A DNA stretch of 8,592 bases from an uncultured Clostridia bacterium. GTDB taxonomy: Bacteria > Bacillota > Clostridia > Christensenellales > Aristaeellaceae. Shown here piece by piece: positions 1 to 5,575 of the stretch; position 1 is the stretch's first letter, and each line of letters starts with the position of its first letter. The position numbers and the translations under genes are program-made. The DNA lies in contig CAKTTL010000109.1 of assembly GCA_934615235.1 (NCBI GenBank), positions 1 to 8,592 on the forward strand. Direction: 5' to 3'. Below the pieces are notes generated by a model. It searched no databases and was not told the DNA's origin. It was given only the letters and a program-made list of their open reading frames with translations.

Positions 1-437
1 TCCTTTCTGCTGTTCATATCAGGTGTATCGCTATTTGGCTGGCTGTTTTGGCTTGATCTCATGTAGACACTATCTAATGTATTGCGCCATCCACCGAAAT
101 GTTTTTCATAGGTACGGACTGAATATTTCGAAAGATCACGCATTTGTGAATATGTTGGCTGCTTTCCCAATCTAATCCATATATTTTCTATTTCTTCAAA
201 TAATTCTTCATCTGAAATACCGATTTTTGATCTTGATGGTTTTAAACCCGCTCGAGATAAACAGTTGAACCATGAACCAAATCTTCGTGTAAGTGTTGTA
301 GCATGAAAACGACCATGTTGATTATAATCATCAATAGTGACAGTATCTTGATTTAAAAACTCAGCAACATGCTGTAAATCCTCTATCAATTCATTGCCGT
401 TTATATTTCTATGGAACTCATTTAATTCAAATATCAT
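1..437 (-). CDS. HNE-repeat (homing endonuclease-associated repeat) protein, C-terminus cut off by window edge
   Basis: An uninterrupted leftward frame gives 145 codons from an ATG at 435-437 to the window edge. I see two copies of the helical homing-endonuclease-associated repeat, at about residues 16-67 and 76-125. Each has a helix followed by an aromatic/Arg stretch and a hallmark: RRFGSWFNCLSRAGLKP in the first, KHFGGWRNTLDSVY in the second. Residues 126-145 look like a polar linker. In this family such repeats are DNA-binding modules, usually followed by an HNH-type nuclease domain; here that part would lie outside the window, so nuclease activity is inference. The start is supported by GGAGG seven bases upstream, which lies inside the last codons of the methyltransferase gene. 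The gene is strongly AT-rich and uses AT-ending codons, unlike every other gene here, which suggests recent transfer. The frame could also belong to a defence or phage-derived gene. Confidence 0.8.
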   Translation of the reverse strand, partial: MIFELNEFHRNINGNELIEDLQHVAEFLNQDTVTIDDYNQHGRFHATTLTRRFGSWFNCLSRAGLKPSRSKIGISDEELFEEIENIWIRLGKQPTYSQMRDLSKYSVRTYEKHFGGWRNTLDSVYMRSSQNSQPNSDTPDMNSRK

Positions 438-442
438 AATTA

Positions 443-1561
443 TTACCTCCGTGACATCAATATAACCGTCTCCACGTGCGGCGTAAACGGGAACATATCC
501 ATCGGCTGAACGCTTTGGAGCGTATAGCCGCGCCGGGTCAGCAGCTTCACGTCGCGCGCCTGCGTTTCCGGGCAGCAACTGACGTAGACGACGGTCTGCG
601 GTTTGGCGGCGCAAAGCGCCTCCAGGAACGGCCGTTCGCAGCCGGCGCGCGGGGGATCGAGAAAGACGACGTCCGCGTCGAGCCGTTTTTCAGCCAGCAC
701 GCGGCTCGCGTCGCCGCGGAGAAAATCGATGTTGGAAAGGCTGTTGAGACGCGCGTTCGTGACGGCGTTTTTAACTGCGTCGGCGTTGAACTCCACGCCG
801 GTGACATGCGCGGCCTGTTTTGCCGCGAGAATACCGATCGTCCCTACGCCGCAATATGCGTCCAGCACGGTTTCGCGCCCGGAAAGGTTGGCCAGCGCGA
901 GGGCCTTGCCATAGAGCTTCTCGGTCTGACGGGAATTTACCTGATAAAACGAGCGGGACGAGATACGAAAGCGCGTGTCCATCAGCAGATCGTCGACGTA
1001 GCCGGGGCCGTAGAGCACATGCTCGCGAAAGCCGAGCACGGCGCTCGTCTTGCGCGGGTTGACGTTCTGTACAACGCTGCGCACGTCCGGACAGAGCCGG
1101 ACGATCTCGGCCGCAAGCGAACGGCCGTCGGGCAGAACGTCGGACGGCGTGACGAGCGTGAGCAGCACCTCGCCTGTGCCCGCCGCGCGGCGCACGAGCA
1201 TATGGCGCAGCGTGCCGGTGCCCGCGTCCTCGTCGTAGGCCTTCAGGCCGGTCTGCGCCATCATTTCGCGCACGGCGCCGATAATCTCGTCCGCGCGTTT
1301 ATCGTGAAGGATGCAGTCGCGCACGGAAAGCACGCGATGGCTTCCGGCGGCATAAATGCCGGAATACAGCCCGCTGCGCCCGTTGGCGAAGGTGGAAAGC
1401 ACCTTGGCGCGATAGTGCCGCGGGTCTTCCATGCCGACGATGGGCAGCGCGTTCGGAAAAAGCTTCACAAACGCGGCCTGCTTGCGTTTGAGGTGTTCGC
1501 CATAGGGGACGGCCAGCTCGATGCAGCCGCCGCAGCCGCGTTCCGTGAGGGGACATTTCAT
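443..1561 (-). CDS. 23S rRNA/tRNA uracil-C5 methyltransferase, RlmC/RlmD/TrmA family, TRAM-less, Fe-S type
   Basis: This 372-residue protein is predicted to methylate C5 of a uridine in 23S rRNA (or tRNA) using S-adenosylmethionine, in the cytoplasm. Residues C3, C10, C13 and C83 match the spacing of the [4Fe-4S] ligands of E. coli RlmC. Like RlmC (375 aa) it has no N-terminal TRAM domain. The FYQVN motif is at 205-209, SAM motif I (DAYCGVGTIG) at 234-243, the LDPPRAG motif at 301-307, the nucleophile motif YVSCCPET at 326-333 (likely C329) and the general base E364 in HVETV. Most relatives have Asn or Asp after the nucleophile; here it is Cys. AGGAGG lies 8 bases before the ATG. The gene follows the 83-residue protein by 41 bp and may be co-transcribed from the LexA-box promoter or use its own. 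The target uridine cannot be decided, and Firmicutes members sometimes have dual targets. Confidence 0.93.
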   Translation of the reverse strand: MKCPLTERGCGGCIELAVPYGEHLKRKQAAFVKLFPNALPIVGMEDPRHYRAKVLSTFANGRSGLYSGIYAAGSHRVLSVRDCILHDKRADEIIGAVREMMAQTGLKAYDEDAGTGTLRHMLVRRAAGTGEVLLTLVTPSDVLPDGRSLAAEIVRLCPDVRSVVQNVNPRKTSAVLGFREHVLYGPGYVDDLLMDTRFRISSRSFYQVNSRQTEKLYGKALALANLSGRETVLDAYCGVGTIGILAAKQAAHVTGVEFNADAVKNAVTNARLNSLSNIDFLRGDASRVLAEKRLDADVVFLDPPRAGCERPFLEALCAAKPQTVVYVSCCPETQARDVKLLTRRGYTLQSVQPMDMFPFTPHVETVILMSRR

Positions 1562-1596
1562 TGGTAAAACCTCCTGTTGAATGGGAGCTGAAGCAT

Positions 1597-1605
1597 ATTA
1601 TATCA
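1597..1605 (-). promoter_or_regulatory. Possible extended -10 promoter for the methyltransferase gene
   Basis: On the minus strand the bases TGATATAAT form an extended -10 (TGn + TATAAT); the TGA is also the stop codon of the upstream 83-residue gene. The hexamer 17 bp upstream, TTCCTG at 1620-1625, is a poor -35, as is typical for extended -10 promoters. A start near 1590 would leave a leader of about 28 bases that holds the AGGAGG site. This would let the methyltransferase be made independently of the SOS-type promoter. It is a motif match only. Confidence 0.45.
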
Positions 1606-1854
1606 CGCCTGTCCCATCTCAGGAAGAACTTTTTCAACGAACCAGCGGTCTTCATCGTAAAAAAGATAGATCGTCTTATCGTTGACCCGGCACAGATAGC
1701 GAATCCCCTGACCGCCAAGGCGCGAAACCGGCGCGGGTCGAACGTCGAGGATGCGGTCGATGCGAACGGCCGGGCCGTTTTCCGTGCGGAAAAGCAGCGG
1801 CGTGATGCGCCCGCCGAACTCAAAATCACACCGCACTTTCACAAACGTTTTCAT
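1603..1854 (-). CDS. Conserved small protein of unknown function (83 aa), under LexA-box promoter
   Basis: The protein has 83 residues with no signal peptide, membrane segment or cysteine cluster. It resembles a family of small Clostridia proteins whose remembered pattern is an N-terminal strand (MKTFVKVRCDF), a polar turn, then IDRILDV (32-38), a glycine-rich stretch GGQGIRYLCRV (47-57) and a C-terminal YLFYDEDRWFVE segment (63-74). That pattern suggests a compact mostly beta fold. I cannot name a function and have no database check. The ATG has AGGAGG seven bases upstream. The gene is first in a leftward transcription unit with the methyltransferase 41 bp downstream. Its promoter carries a perfect CGAAC-N4-GTTCG operator, so a role linked to DNA damage is plausible but inferred only from that site. 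Confidence 0.8.
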   Translation of the reverse strand: MKTFVKVRCDFEFGGRITPLLFRTENGPAVRIDRILDVRPAPVSRLGGQGIRYLCRVNDKTIYLFYDEDRWFVEKVLPEMGQA

Positions 1855-1934
1855 TTTGGGCCTCCTGTTTCCGCGCGCGGAAGGAATCTGCCGCCGGCGC
1901 GGAGAAATAAAAGGATTGAGCTGAAATCAAAACA

Positions 1935-1948
1935 CGAACTCATGTTCG
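1935..1948 (-). promoter_or_regulatory. LexA/SOS box (CGAAC-N4-GTTCG) over the leftward start site
   Basis: On the minus strand the site reads CGAACATGAGTTCG, a perfect 5+5 inverted repeat with a 4-base centre. It closely matches the Bacillus-type LexA (DinR) consensus CGAACRNRYGTTYC, with two differences. It begins 5 bases downstream of the -10 box, so it covers the expected start (about 1947), a classic position for repression. The 10-bp arm 1944-1953 is repeated inverted at 1964-1973, giving a third CGAAC half-site at 1969-1973. LexA itself is not encoded in this window. Confidence 0.75.
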
Positions 1949-1953
1949 CATTT

Positions 1954-1982
1954 ATCATATCCAAAATGCGAACGCTTGTCAA
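1954..1982 (-). promoter_or_regulatory. Sigma-A promoter for the small protein-methyltransferase unit
   Basis: On the minus strand TTGACA (1977-1982) is followed after exactly 17 bp by TATGAT (1954-1959). The -35 is perfect and the -10 has one mismatch to TATAAT. The predicted start near 1947 falls inside the LexA box and leaves a leader of about 92 bases before the ATG at 1854. No equally good rightward promoter was found for the divergent SH3 gene. Confidence 0.82.
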
Positions 1983-2045
1983 TGGGAACAATTGGCTTTT
2001 GACGTTTTTTGCGCGGAAAGGCCGGATAGAAAGGAAGGAAAAAAC

Positions 2046-2993
2046 ATGAAATGCAGGCGTATTCTCGCTGCGCTGCTGGCGATTGCGTTCGCGCTGCCGT
2101 TCGGCGCGGCGCAGGCGGGGGAAACGTACGCGAAGGTGCGCTGCGCAGGCGCGGAACGGCAGCTGTGCATGCGCATCAGCCCGGACGGGCAGTCGGCCGT
2201 CATGGCGCGGTATTATGATGGCGTGCGCGTGACGGTGCTGTGCGATTACGGGGAATGGCTGCTGGTCAGCCCGGGGGAAACGGATATCGGCGCGCCGGGG
2301 TATATGAATCGCGGCAGTCTGGTTTTCGAGGGCGAAAAGGAATATGACGCCATTACGGAAGCGGCGCCGTGGTTTATGAGCGCGGAGCCCGTCTGGGCGC
2401 TGTACGAGGATCCGGCCGAGGAGGCGGAATACGCGCTGTACGGCCGGGGCGAGGCGATGCTGCTGCTGGGCGAAACGACGAGCGGCTGGTGGCATGTGCG
2501 CGTGCTGCGCGGCGCGGATGGCGAGACGTACAGCGAAGGCTACGTGCACGCCGGCGCCCTGCGGGAAACGTTGACCGCCGTCGTGAACAATCCCAACCCC
2601 GCCGACCGGCTGAACCTGCGCCGGGAATGGAGCCGGACGGCGCAATCGCTGGGCAAGTATTATAACGGCGTGCGCGTGAACGTGCTGGGCATGCCGGGCG
2701 GCGAAGAGCAGCCCGAGTGGGCGCTGGTCGAGATTGAGGGCACGGGCGTGCGCGGCTATATGAAGACGGCGTATCTTGCCTTTGACGAAGAGGCGGGGGC
2801 CGTACAGTCCGCACAGCCGCAGCGAAAGCTGAAGGAGAGCGTCGGGCTGAAAGAAAAAGCCGCGCAGAGCGCGGCAGAAATTCAAACGCTTCCCGTCGGA
2901 ACGGTCGTGCGCGTGCTGGGCGTATGCGGCGAATGGCTGCATGTCTGCGCGGAGGGGGCGTACGGATATCTCCCGGAGAGCGCGGCGGAATGA
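2046..2993 (+). CDS. Exported SH3b-repeat protein
   Basis: This 315-residue protein has a Sec-type signal peptide: MKCRR, a hydrophobic core at about 6-20, and a likely cleavage after AQA (residue 24). The mature part consists of bacterial SH3-like repeats. The clearest are about 38-95 (LCMRISPDGQS, then YYDGVRVTVL and GEWLLV), 187-247 (LNLRREWSRTAQ, then KYYNGVRVNVL and GYMKTAYL) and a C-terminal copy at 265-312. A divergent copy lies at about 112-172. There is no catalytic domain, transmembrane anchor or sortase motif. SH3b repeats usually bind cell-wall peptides, so an envelope role is likely. The frame continues upstream to a TTG at 1992, but the ATG at 2046 is preferred because it is preceded by AAGGAAGG and begins the signal peptide. 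It is divergent from the LexA-box unit, and its own promoter is not clear. Confidence 0.85.
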   Translation: MKCRRILAALLAIAFALPFGAAQAGETYAKVRCAGAERQLCMRISPDGQSAVMARYYDGVRVTVLCDYGEWLLVSPGETDIGAPGYMNRGSLVFEGEKEYDAITEAAPWFMSAEPVWALYEDPAEEAEYALYGRGEAMLLLGETTSGWWHVRVLRGADGETYSEGYVHAGALRETLTAVVNNPNPADRLNLRREWSRTAQSLGKYYNGVRVNVLGMPGGEEQPEWALVEIEGTGVRGYMKTAYLAFDEEAGAVQSAQPQRKLKESVGLKEKAAQSAAEIQTLPVGTVVRVLGVCGEWLHVCAEGAYGYLPESAAE

Positions 2994-2999
2994 TTCATT

Positions 3000-3334
3000 C
3001 CCTGGGGTGTATCTGAAAAATTCCCTGAGACTCCATCACGGCGTCTTTTCCGCCATTTCAGCGTCGGAAAATTTGGGGCAATACCGCACAATATCGCGCA
3101 AAGGCTGACGGATGTCTTTACGCCGTCTGCTGCTTGCAGCTTTCTTGACGTACCGCCGGTACGCCTGCGAAATCTGCAATTCGCATCCGACGCAAATCCA
3201 TCTCGCCATCCTTCACGCGAATTATGCGGTATTGCCCCCCGATTTAGCGCCGCTAAACCTTCGGTTTCCCTCCTTGAACTGACGAAAAATCCGCTCGTGC
3301 TGTCGCCTCTTCCTTTTTCAGATACGCCCTAGGG
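3000..3334. repeat. MITE-like foldback element with 21-bp terminal inverted repeats
   Basis: This non-coding stretch fills most of the gap between the SH3 gene and the next promoter. Its ends, 3000-3020 and 3314-3334, are inverted copies matching at 19 of 21 positions, with the shared core GTATCTGAAAAA. Inside, 3075-3088 and 3225-3238 are perfect 14-bp inverted copies (GGGGCAATACCGCA). The centre is CGTACC-GCC-GGTACG at 3149-3163. The intervening arm sequences also pair imperfectly, roughly two-thirds by eye, so the whole element is one long imperfect hairpin. The right arm is about 22 bases longer and holds a small extra palindrome (TTTAGCG-C-CGCTAAA, 3243-3257). No transposase and no clear target duplication are visible. 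It resembles a non-autonomous MITE or a palindromic dispersed repeat; a structured RNA is possible. Confidence 0.72.
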
Positions 3335-3350
3335 GGACGGCGTCCCCCTA
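3330..3350. repeat. GC-rich 9-bp hairpin at the right end of the foldback element
   Basis: TAGGGGGAC and GTCCCCCTA form a perfect 9-bp stem with a GGC loop. It overlaps the last bases of the right terminal repeat. No T-run follows on either strand, so it is not a canonical intrinsic terminator, although the strong stem could still slow or protect transcripts of the SH3 gene. Confidence 0.6.
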
Positions 3351-3370
3351 ACACACCCTCTCCCCGCCAC

Positions 3371-3399
3371 TTGACTTTCCTCTCATTTTCGGGTATACC
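3371..3399 (+). promoter_or_regulatory. Sigma-A promoter for the PHP gene
   Basis: TTGACT (3371-3376) and TATACC (3394-3399) are separated by 17 bp. The -10 lies in an 8-bp palindrome GGTATACC (3392-3399), which might be an operator or chance. A start near 3406 would give a leader of about 30 bases containing AGGAGG at 3425-3430. The promoter lies just outside the foldback element and its hairpin. Confidence 0.68.
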
Positions 3400-3435
3400 A
3401 TCACCGTCACCTCAAATCACACGCAGGAGGCTCTC

Positions 3436-4320
3436 ATGTATACGGACTTGAACGGCGCGAAGCGCCTCAAAATCAATCTTCATCTTCATACCACCGACTC
3501 TGACGGCCGCAAAACCCCCGAGGAGGTCGCCGCGATTTACAGGGCTGCGGGCTACGACGTCGTCGCCGTTACCGACCACTGGCATTACCGCGCAAGCGGC
3601 GAACTGAGCGGCCTGCGCATTCTCGGCGGCGCCGAATACAACATCGGCGGCGGCGACGGCGCGGGCGGGGTGTTCCACATCCTCGGGCTCGGCTGCGAGA
3701 AGGAGCCGGCGCTTGCGCCGGATATGTCCGCGCAGCAGCTGATCGACGGCATCAACGCCTGCGGCGGTCTGGCCGTGCTGGCGCACCCGGCGTGGTCGCT
3801 CGACACCGTCGATCAGGTTGCGCCGCTGCACGGTTTCGGCGCGACGGAAATTTACAACAGCGTCTCCGACGCGCATGAATCCTGCCGCCCGTATTCCGGC
3901 GATTTTGTCGATACGGCCGCGTGCCGCGGGATGCTTTTCCCGCTGCTCGCCACCGACGACGTGCATTTCTACGACGGCACGGACGACACGAAGGCATGGA
4001 TCATGCTCGAATGCGCGCCCGGCGCGAGCGACGCGGAGATTCTGCAGGCCATCCGCGAGAAGAAATTCTACGCGACGCAGGGACCGGAGGTTCATCTGAC
4101 GGTCGAAGGCGACGAGGCCGTTGTGCGCTGCTCGCCTGTCTGCCGCGTCAATTTCCTTACCAACGGCGTCTGGGGCGCGGGTCACGGACATCACGGCAAA
4201 GGACTTACCGAGGCGCGCTGCAAGCTGCGCGAGTTTGAAACTTTCGTCCGTGCGGAGGTGCGGGACGCGCAGGGCCGAGCCGCGTGGACGAATACGATCG
4301 CGCTGTCAGGCAGGAAATAA
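3436..4320 (+). CDS. PHP-domain metal-dependent phosphoesterase
   Basis: The 294-residue protein has the PHP metal-site signature: NLHLHTTDSDG (14-24; H16, H18, D23), VTDHWH (45-50; D47, H48), E68 in GGAEYN, H81 in FHILGLG, AHPAW (116-120; H117) and ATDDVH (172-177; D175, H177). PHP proteins hydrolyse phosphoesters with a di- or trinuclear metal site. After residue 205 comes an accessory region containing FYATQGPE and ending AWTNTI, as in a subgroup of about 290-residue stand-alone PHP proteins, so the gene looks complete. No signal peptide or polymerase domain is present. AGGAGG lies 5 bases before the ATG. It lies 93 bp upstream of the sugar-kinase gene on the same strand, so a phosphatase for a sugar phosphate or nucleotide in that pathway is an attractive guess. 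The substrate is unknown. Confidence 0.85.
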   Translation: MYTDLNGAKRLKINLHLHTTDSDGRKTPEEVAAIYRAAGYDVVAVTDHWHYRASGELSGLRILGGAEYNIGGGDGAGGVFHILGLGCEKEPALAPDMSAQQLIDGINACGGLAVLAHPAWSLDTVDQVAPLHGFGATEIYNSVSDAHESCRPYSGDFVDTAACRGMLFPLLATDDVHFYDGTDDTKAWIMLECAPGASDAEILQAIREKKFYATQGPEVHLTVEGDEAVVRCSPVCRVNFLTNGVWGAGHGHHGKGLTEARCKLREFETFVRAEVRDAQGRAAWTNTIALSGRK

Positions 4321-4350
4321 AATCATTCATGACGAAATAGTATGGTTATT

Positions 4351-4371
4351 GCAAGCCGGCGTTTGCTTTTT
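4351..4371 (+). terminator. Weak intrinsic terminator or attenuator between PHP and kinase genes
   Basis: GCAAGC and GTTTGC form a 6-bp stem (one G-T pair) around a CGGC loop, followed directly by five T residues. It lies 30 bases after the PHP stop codon and 43 before the kinase start. The short stem suggests partial termination, so some read-through into the kinase genes is likely. Confidence 0.42.
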
Positions 4372-4413
4372 GCGGACAGAAAACTGCAATAATACTGAAA
4401 AGGATTGATCTGA

Positions 4414-5553
4414 ATGAATAATGCGATACCTGAAATGAACCCGGAAACGGCGCGAAAGCTGCTGGAAGTGGGCGAAGCGTTCCGCATTCCCGGCCCGTTT
4501 TTCTCCTATGAAGAAATCAAAATGGGCAACGTAAATCATACGTACAAGGTCAATTATATCCGCGACGACGGCACGGGCATGGCGAAAATCAAGTCGTATC
4601 TCGTGCAGCGCGTGAACACGTATGCGTTCCGCAAGCCGGTGGAGCTGATGCAGAACATCGACCGCGTGACGGAGCACATCCGGGAAAAACGGCCGGACTC
4701 GAAGTGCCTGCACTTCCACCATACGGCGAACGGCGAGAATTATCTCATGGACGACGACGGTTTCTGGCGCATGAGCAACTACGTGCCCTCCGTCACCTTT
4801 AACACCTGCGACGATATGGACGTCGTGCGCAGCGCGGGCGAAGCGTTCGGCGATTTCCAGCTGATGCTGGCCGATTTCGACGCGAACCGGCTGTACTACA
4901 CCATCCCGGATTTTCACGATACCGTCAAGCGCTACGAAAAGCTGAAGGCCGACGCGGCGGAGGATCCATGCGGCCGCGTTGCGGCTGTGCGCGAAGAGCT
5001 TGACTGGCTGCTCTCCGTTGAAGAGAAGGCCTGCGAGCTGACCCGCCTCTACCGCGCGGGAAAGCTGCCGCTGCGCGTGACGCATAACGACACGAAGATC
5101 AACAACGTTCTTTTCGACGAGAAAACGCACGACGCGCTCGTCGTCATCGATCTGGATACCGTTATGCCCGGCCTTGTCGGGCACGATTTCGGCGACGCCA
5201 TCCGCTTTGCGGCCAACTTTGTCGAGGAGGACTGCAGGCAGGCCGAAAAGGCCGGGCTGAACCTGAACGTATTCTGGGCGTTTGCCGAGGGCTTCCTCAA
5301 GAAGACGGCCGCGACGCTGACGAATTGCGAGGTTGATACGCTGGCGCTGAGCTGCTTCGCGCTCGCTTGCGAACTGGCCACGCGCTTCCTGGCGGATTAT
5401 ATTGTGGGCGATAAGTATTTCAAAATCAAGGAGCCCGAGCATAATCTCATCCGCACCCGCTGCCAGATTGCGCTGGCGAAGGATATGCTGCGCAAGATGG
5501 ACGCGATGAACGCGATCGTGCAGGACTGCGCGAAGCGCTATAAAGCCAAATAA
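4414..5553 (+). CDS. Sugar 1-kinase, NahK-like (N-acetylhexosamine 1-kinase family, APH fold)
   Basis: The 379-residue protein belongs to the aminoglycoside-phosphotransferase/choline-kinase fold. The N-lobe has EEIKMGNVNHTYKV (33-46) and YLVQRVNTYAFRKP (62-75), as in NahK. The catalytic loop is THNDTKINNVLFD (223-235; H224, catalytic D226, N231) and the metal-binding segment is VIDLDTVMPGLVGHDFGDAIR (244-264; D246/D248). This combination is characteristic of N-acetylhexosamine 1-kinases such as Bifidobacterium NahK/LnpB (about 360 aa), which make GlcNAc-1-P or GalNAc-1-P with ATP in the cytosol. AAAAGGA precedes the ATG by about 9 bases. The next gene starts 22 bp downstream and encodes another anomeric kinase fused to a nucleotidyltransferase, which supports a sugar-salvage role. 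Exact substrate preference cannot be read from sequence; other hexose 1-kinases share the motifs. Confidence 0.85.
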   Translation: MNNAIPEMNPETARKLLEVGEAFRIPGPFFSYEEIKMGNVNHTYKVNYIRDDGTGMAKIKSYLVQRVNTYAFRKPVELMQNIDRVTEHIREKRPDSKCLHFHHTANGENYLMDDDGFWRMSNYVPSVTFNTCDDMDVVRSAGEAFGDFQLMLADFDANRLYYTIPDFHDTVKRYEKLKADAAEDPCGRVAAVREELDWLLSVEEKACELTRLYRAGKLPLRVTHNDTKINNVLFDEKTHDALVVIDLDTVMPGLVGHDFGDAIRFAANFVEEDCRQAEKAGLNLNVFWAFAEGFLKKTAATLTNCEVDTLALSCFALACELATRFLADYIVGDKYFKIKEPEHNLIRTRCQIALAKDMLRKMDAMNAIVQDCAKRYKAK

Positions 5554-5575
5554 CAAAAGAAACCGGGGGCACGCT

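Noticed and set aside
476..1567. 363-codon plus-strand frame opposite the methyltransferase
   Set aside because: Shadow of a gene with intact catalytic and Fe-S motifs. No ribosome binding site or domain.
1869..1882. 14-bp palindrome TTCCGCGCGCGGAA just upstream of the small gene's ribosome binding site
   Set aside because: It is short and of simple CG composition with no loop, so it could arise by chance. No regulator can be assigned.
1999..2030. TTGACG as a -35 for the SH3 gene
   Set aside because: No acceptable -10 lies 16-18 bp downstream; the best candidate, GATAGA, is 20 bp away.
1992..2045. Upstream TTG start for the SH3 protein, 18 codons longer
   Set aside because: It would bury the signal peptide, and the frame there runs through the promoter-proximal leader. 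The ATG at 2046 has a good Shine-Dalgarno.
1851..2942. 363-codon minus-strand frame opposite the SH3 protein
   Set aside because: It overlaps the SOS promoter and has a low-complexity His/Arg/Ala-rich translation; the SH3 protein has a signal peptide and repeats.
2882..3091. 69-codon minus-strand frame overlapping the foldback element
   Set aside because: It spans the SH3 gene 3' end and the left arm of the palindrome, with no ribosome binding site or domain; likely spurious.
4385..4395. Extended -10-like TGCAATAAT before the NahK-like gene
   Set aside because: There is no -35, and a start near 4400 would leave the ribosome binding site at the very 5' end of the transcript.
4327..5556. 409-codon minus-strand frame opposite the NahK-like gene
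   Set aside because: Antisense shadow; the kinase motifs are on the plus strand.
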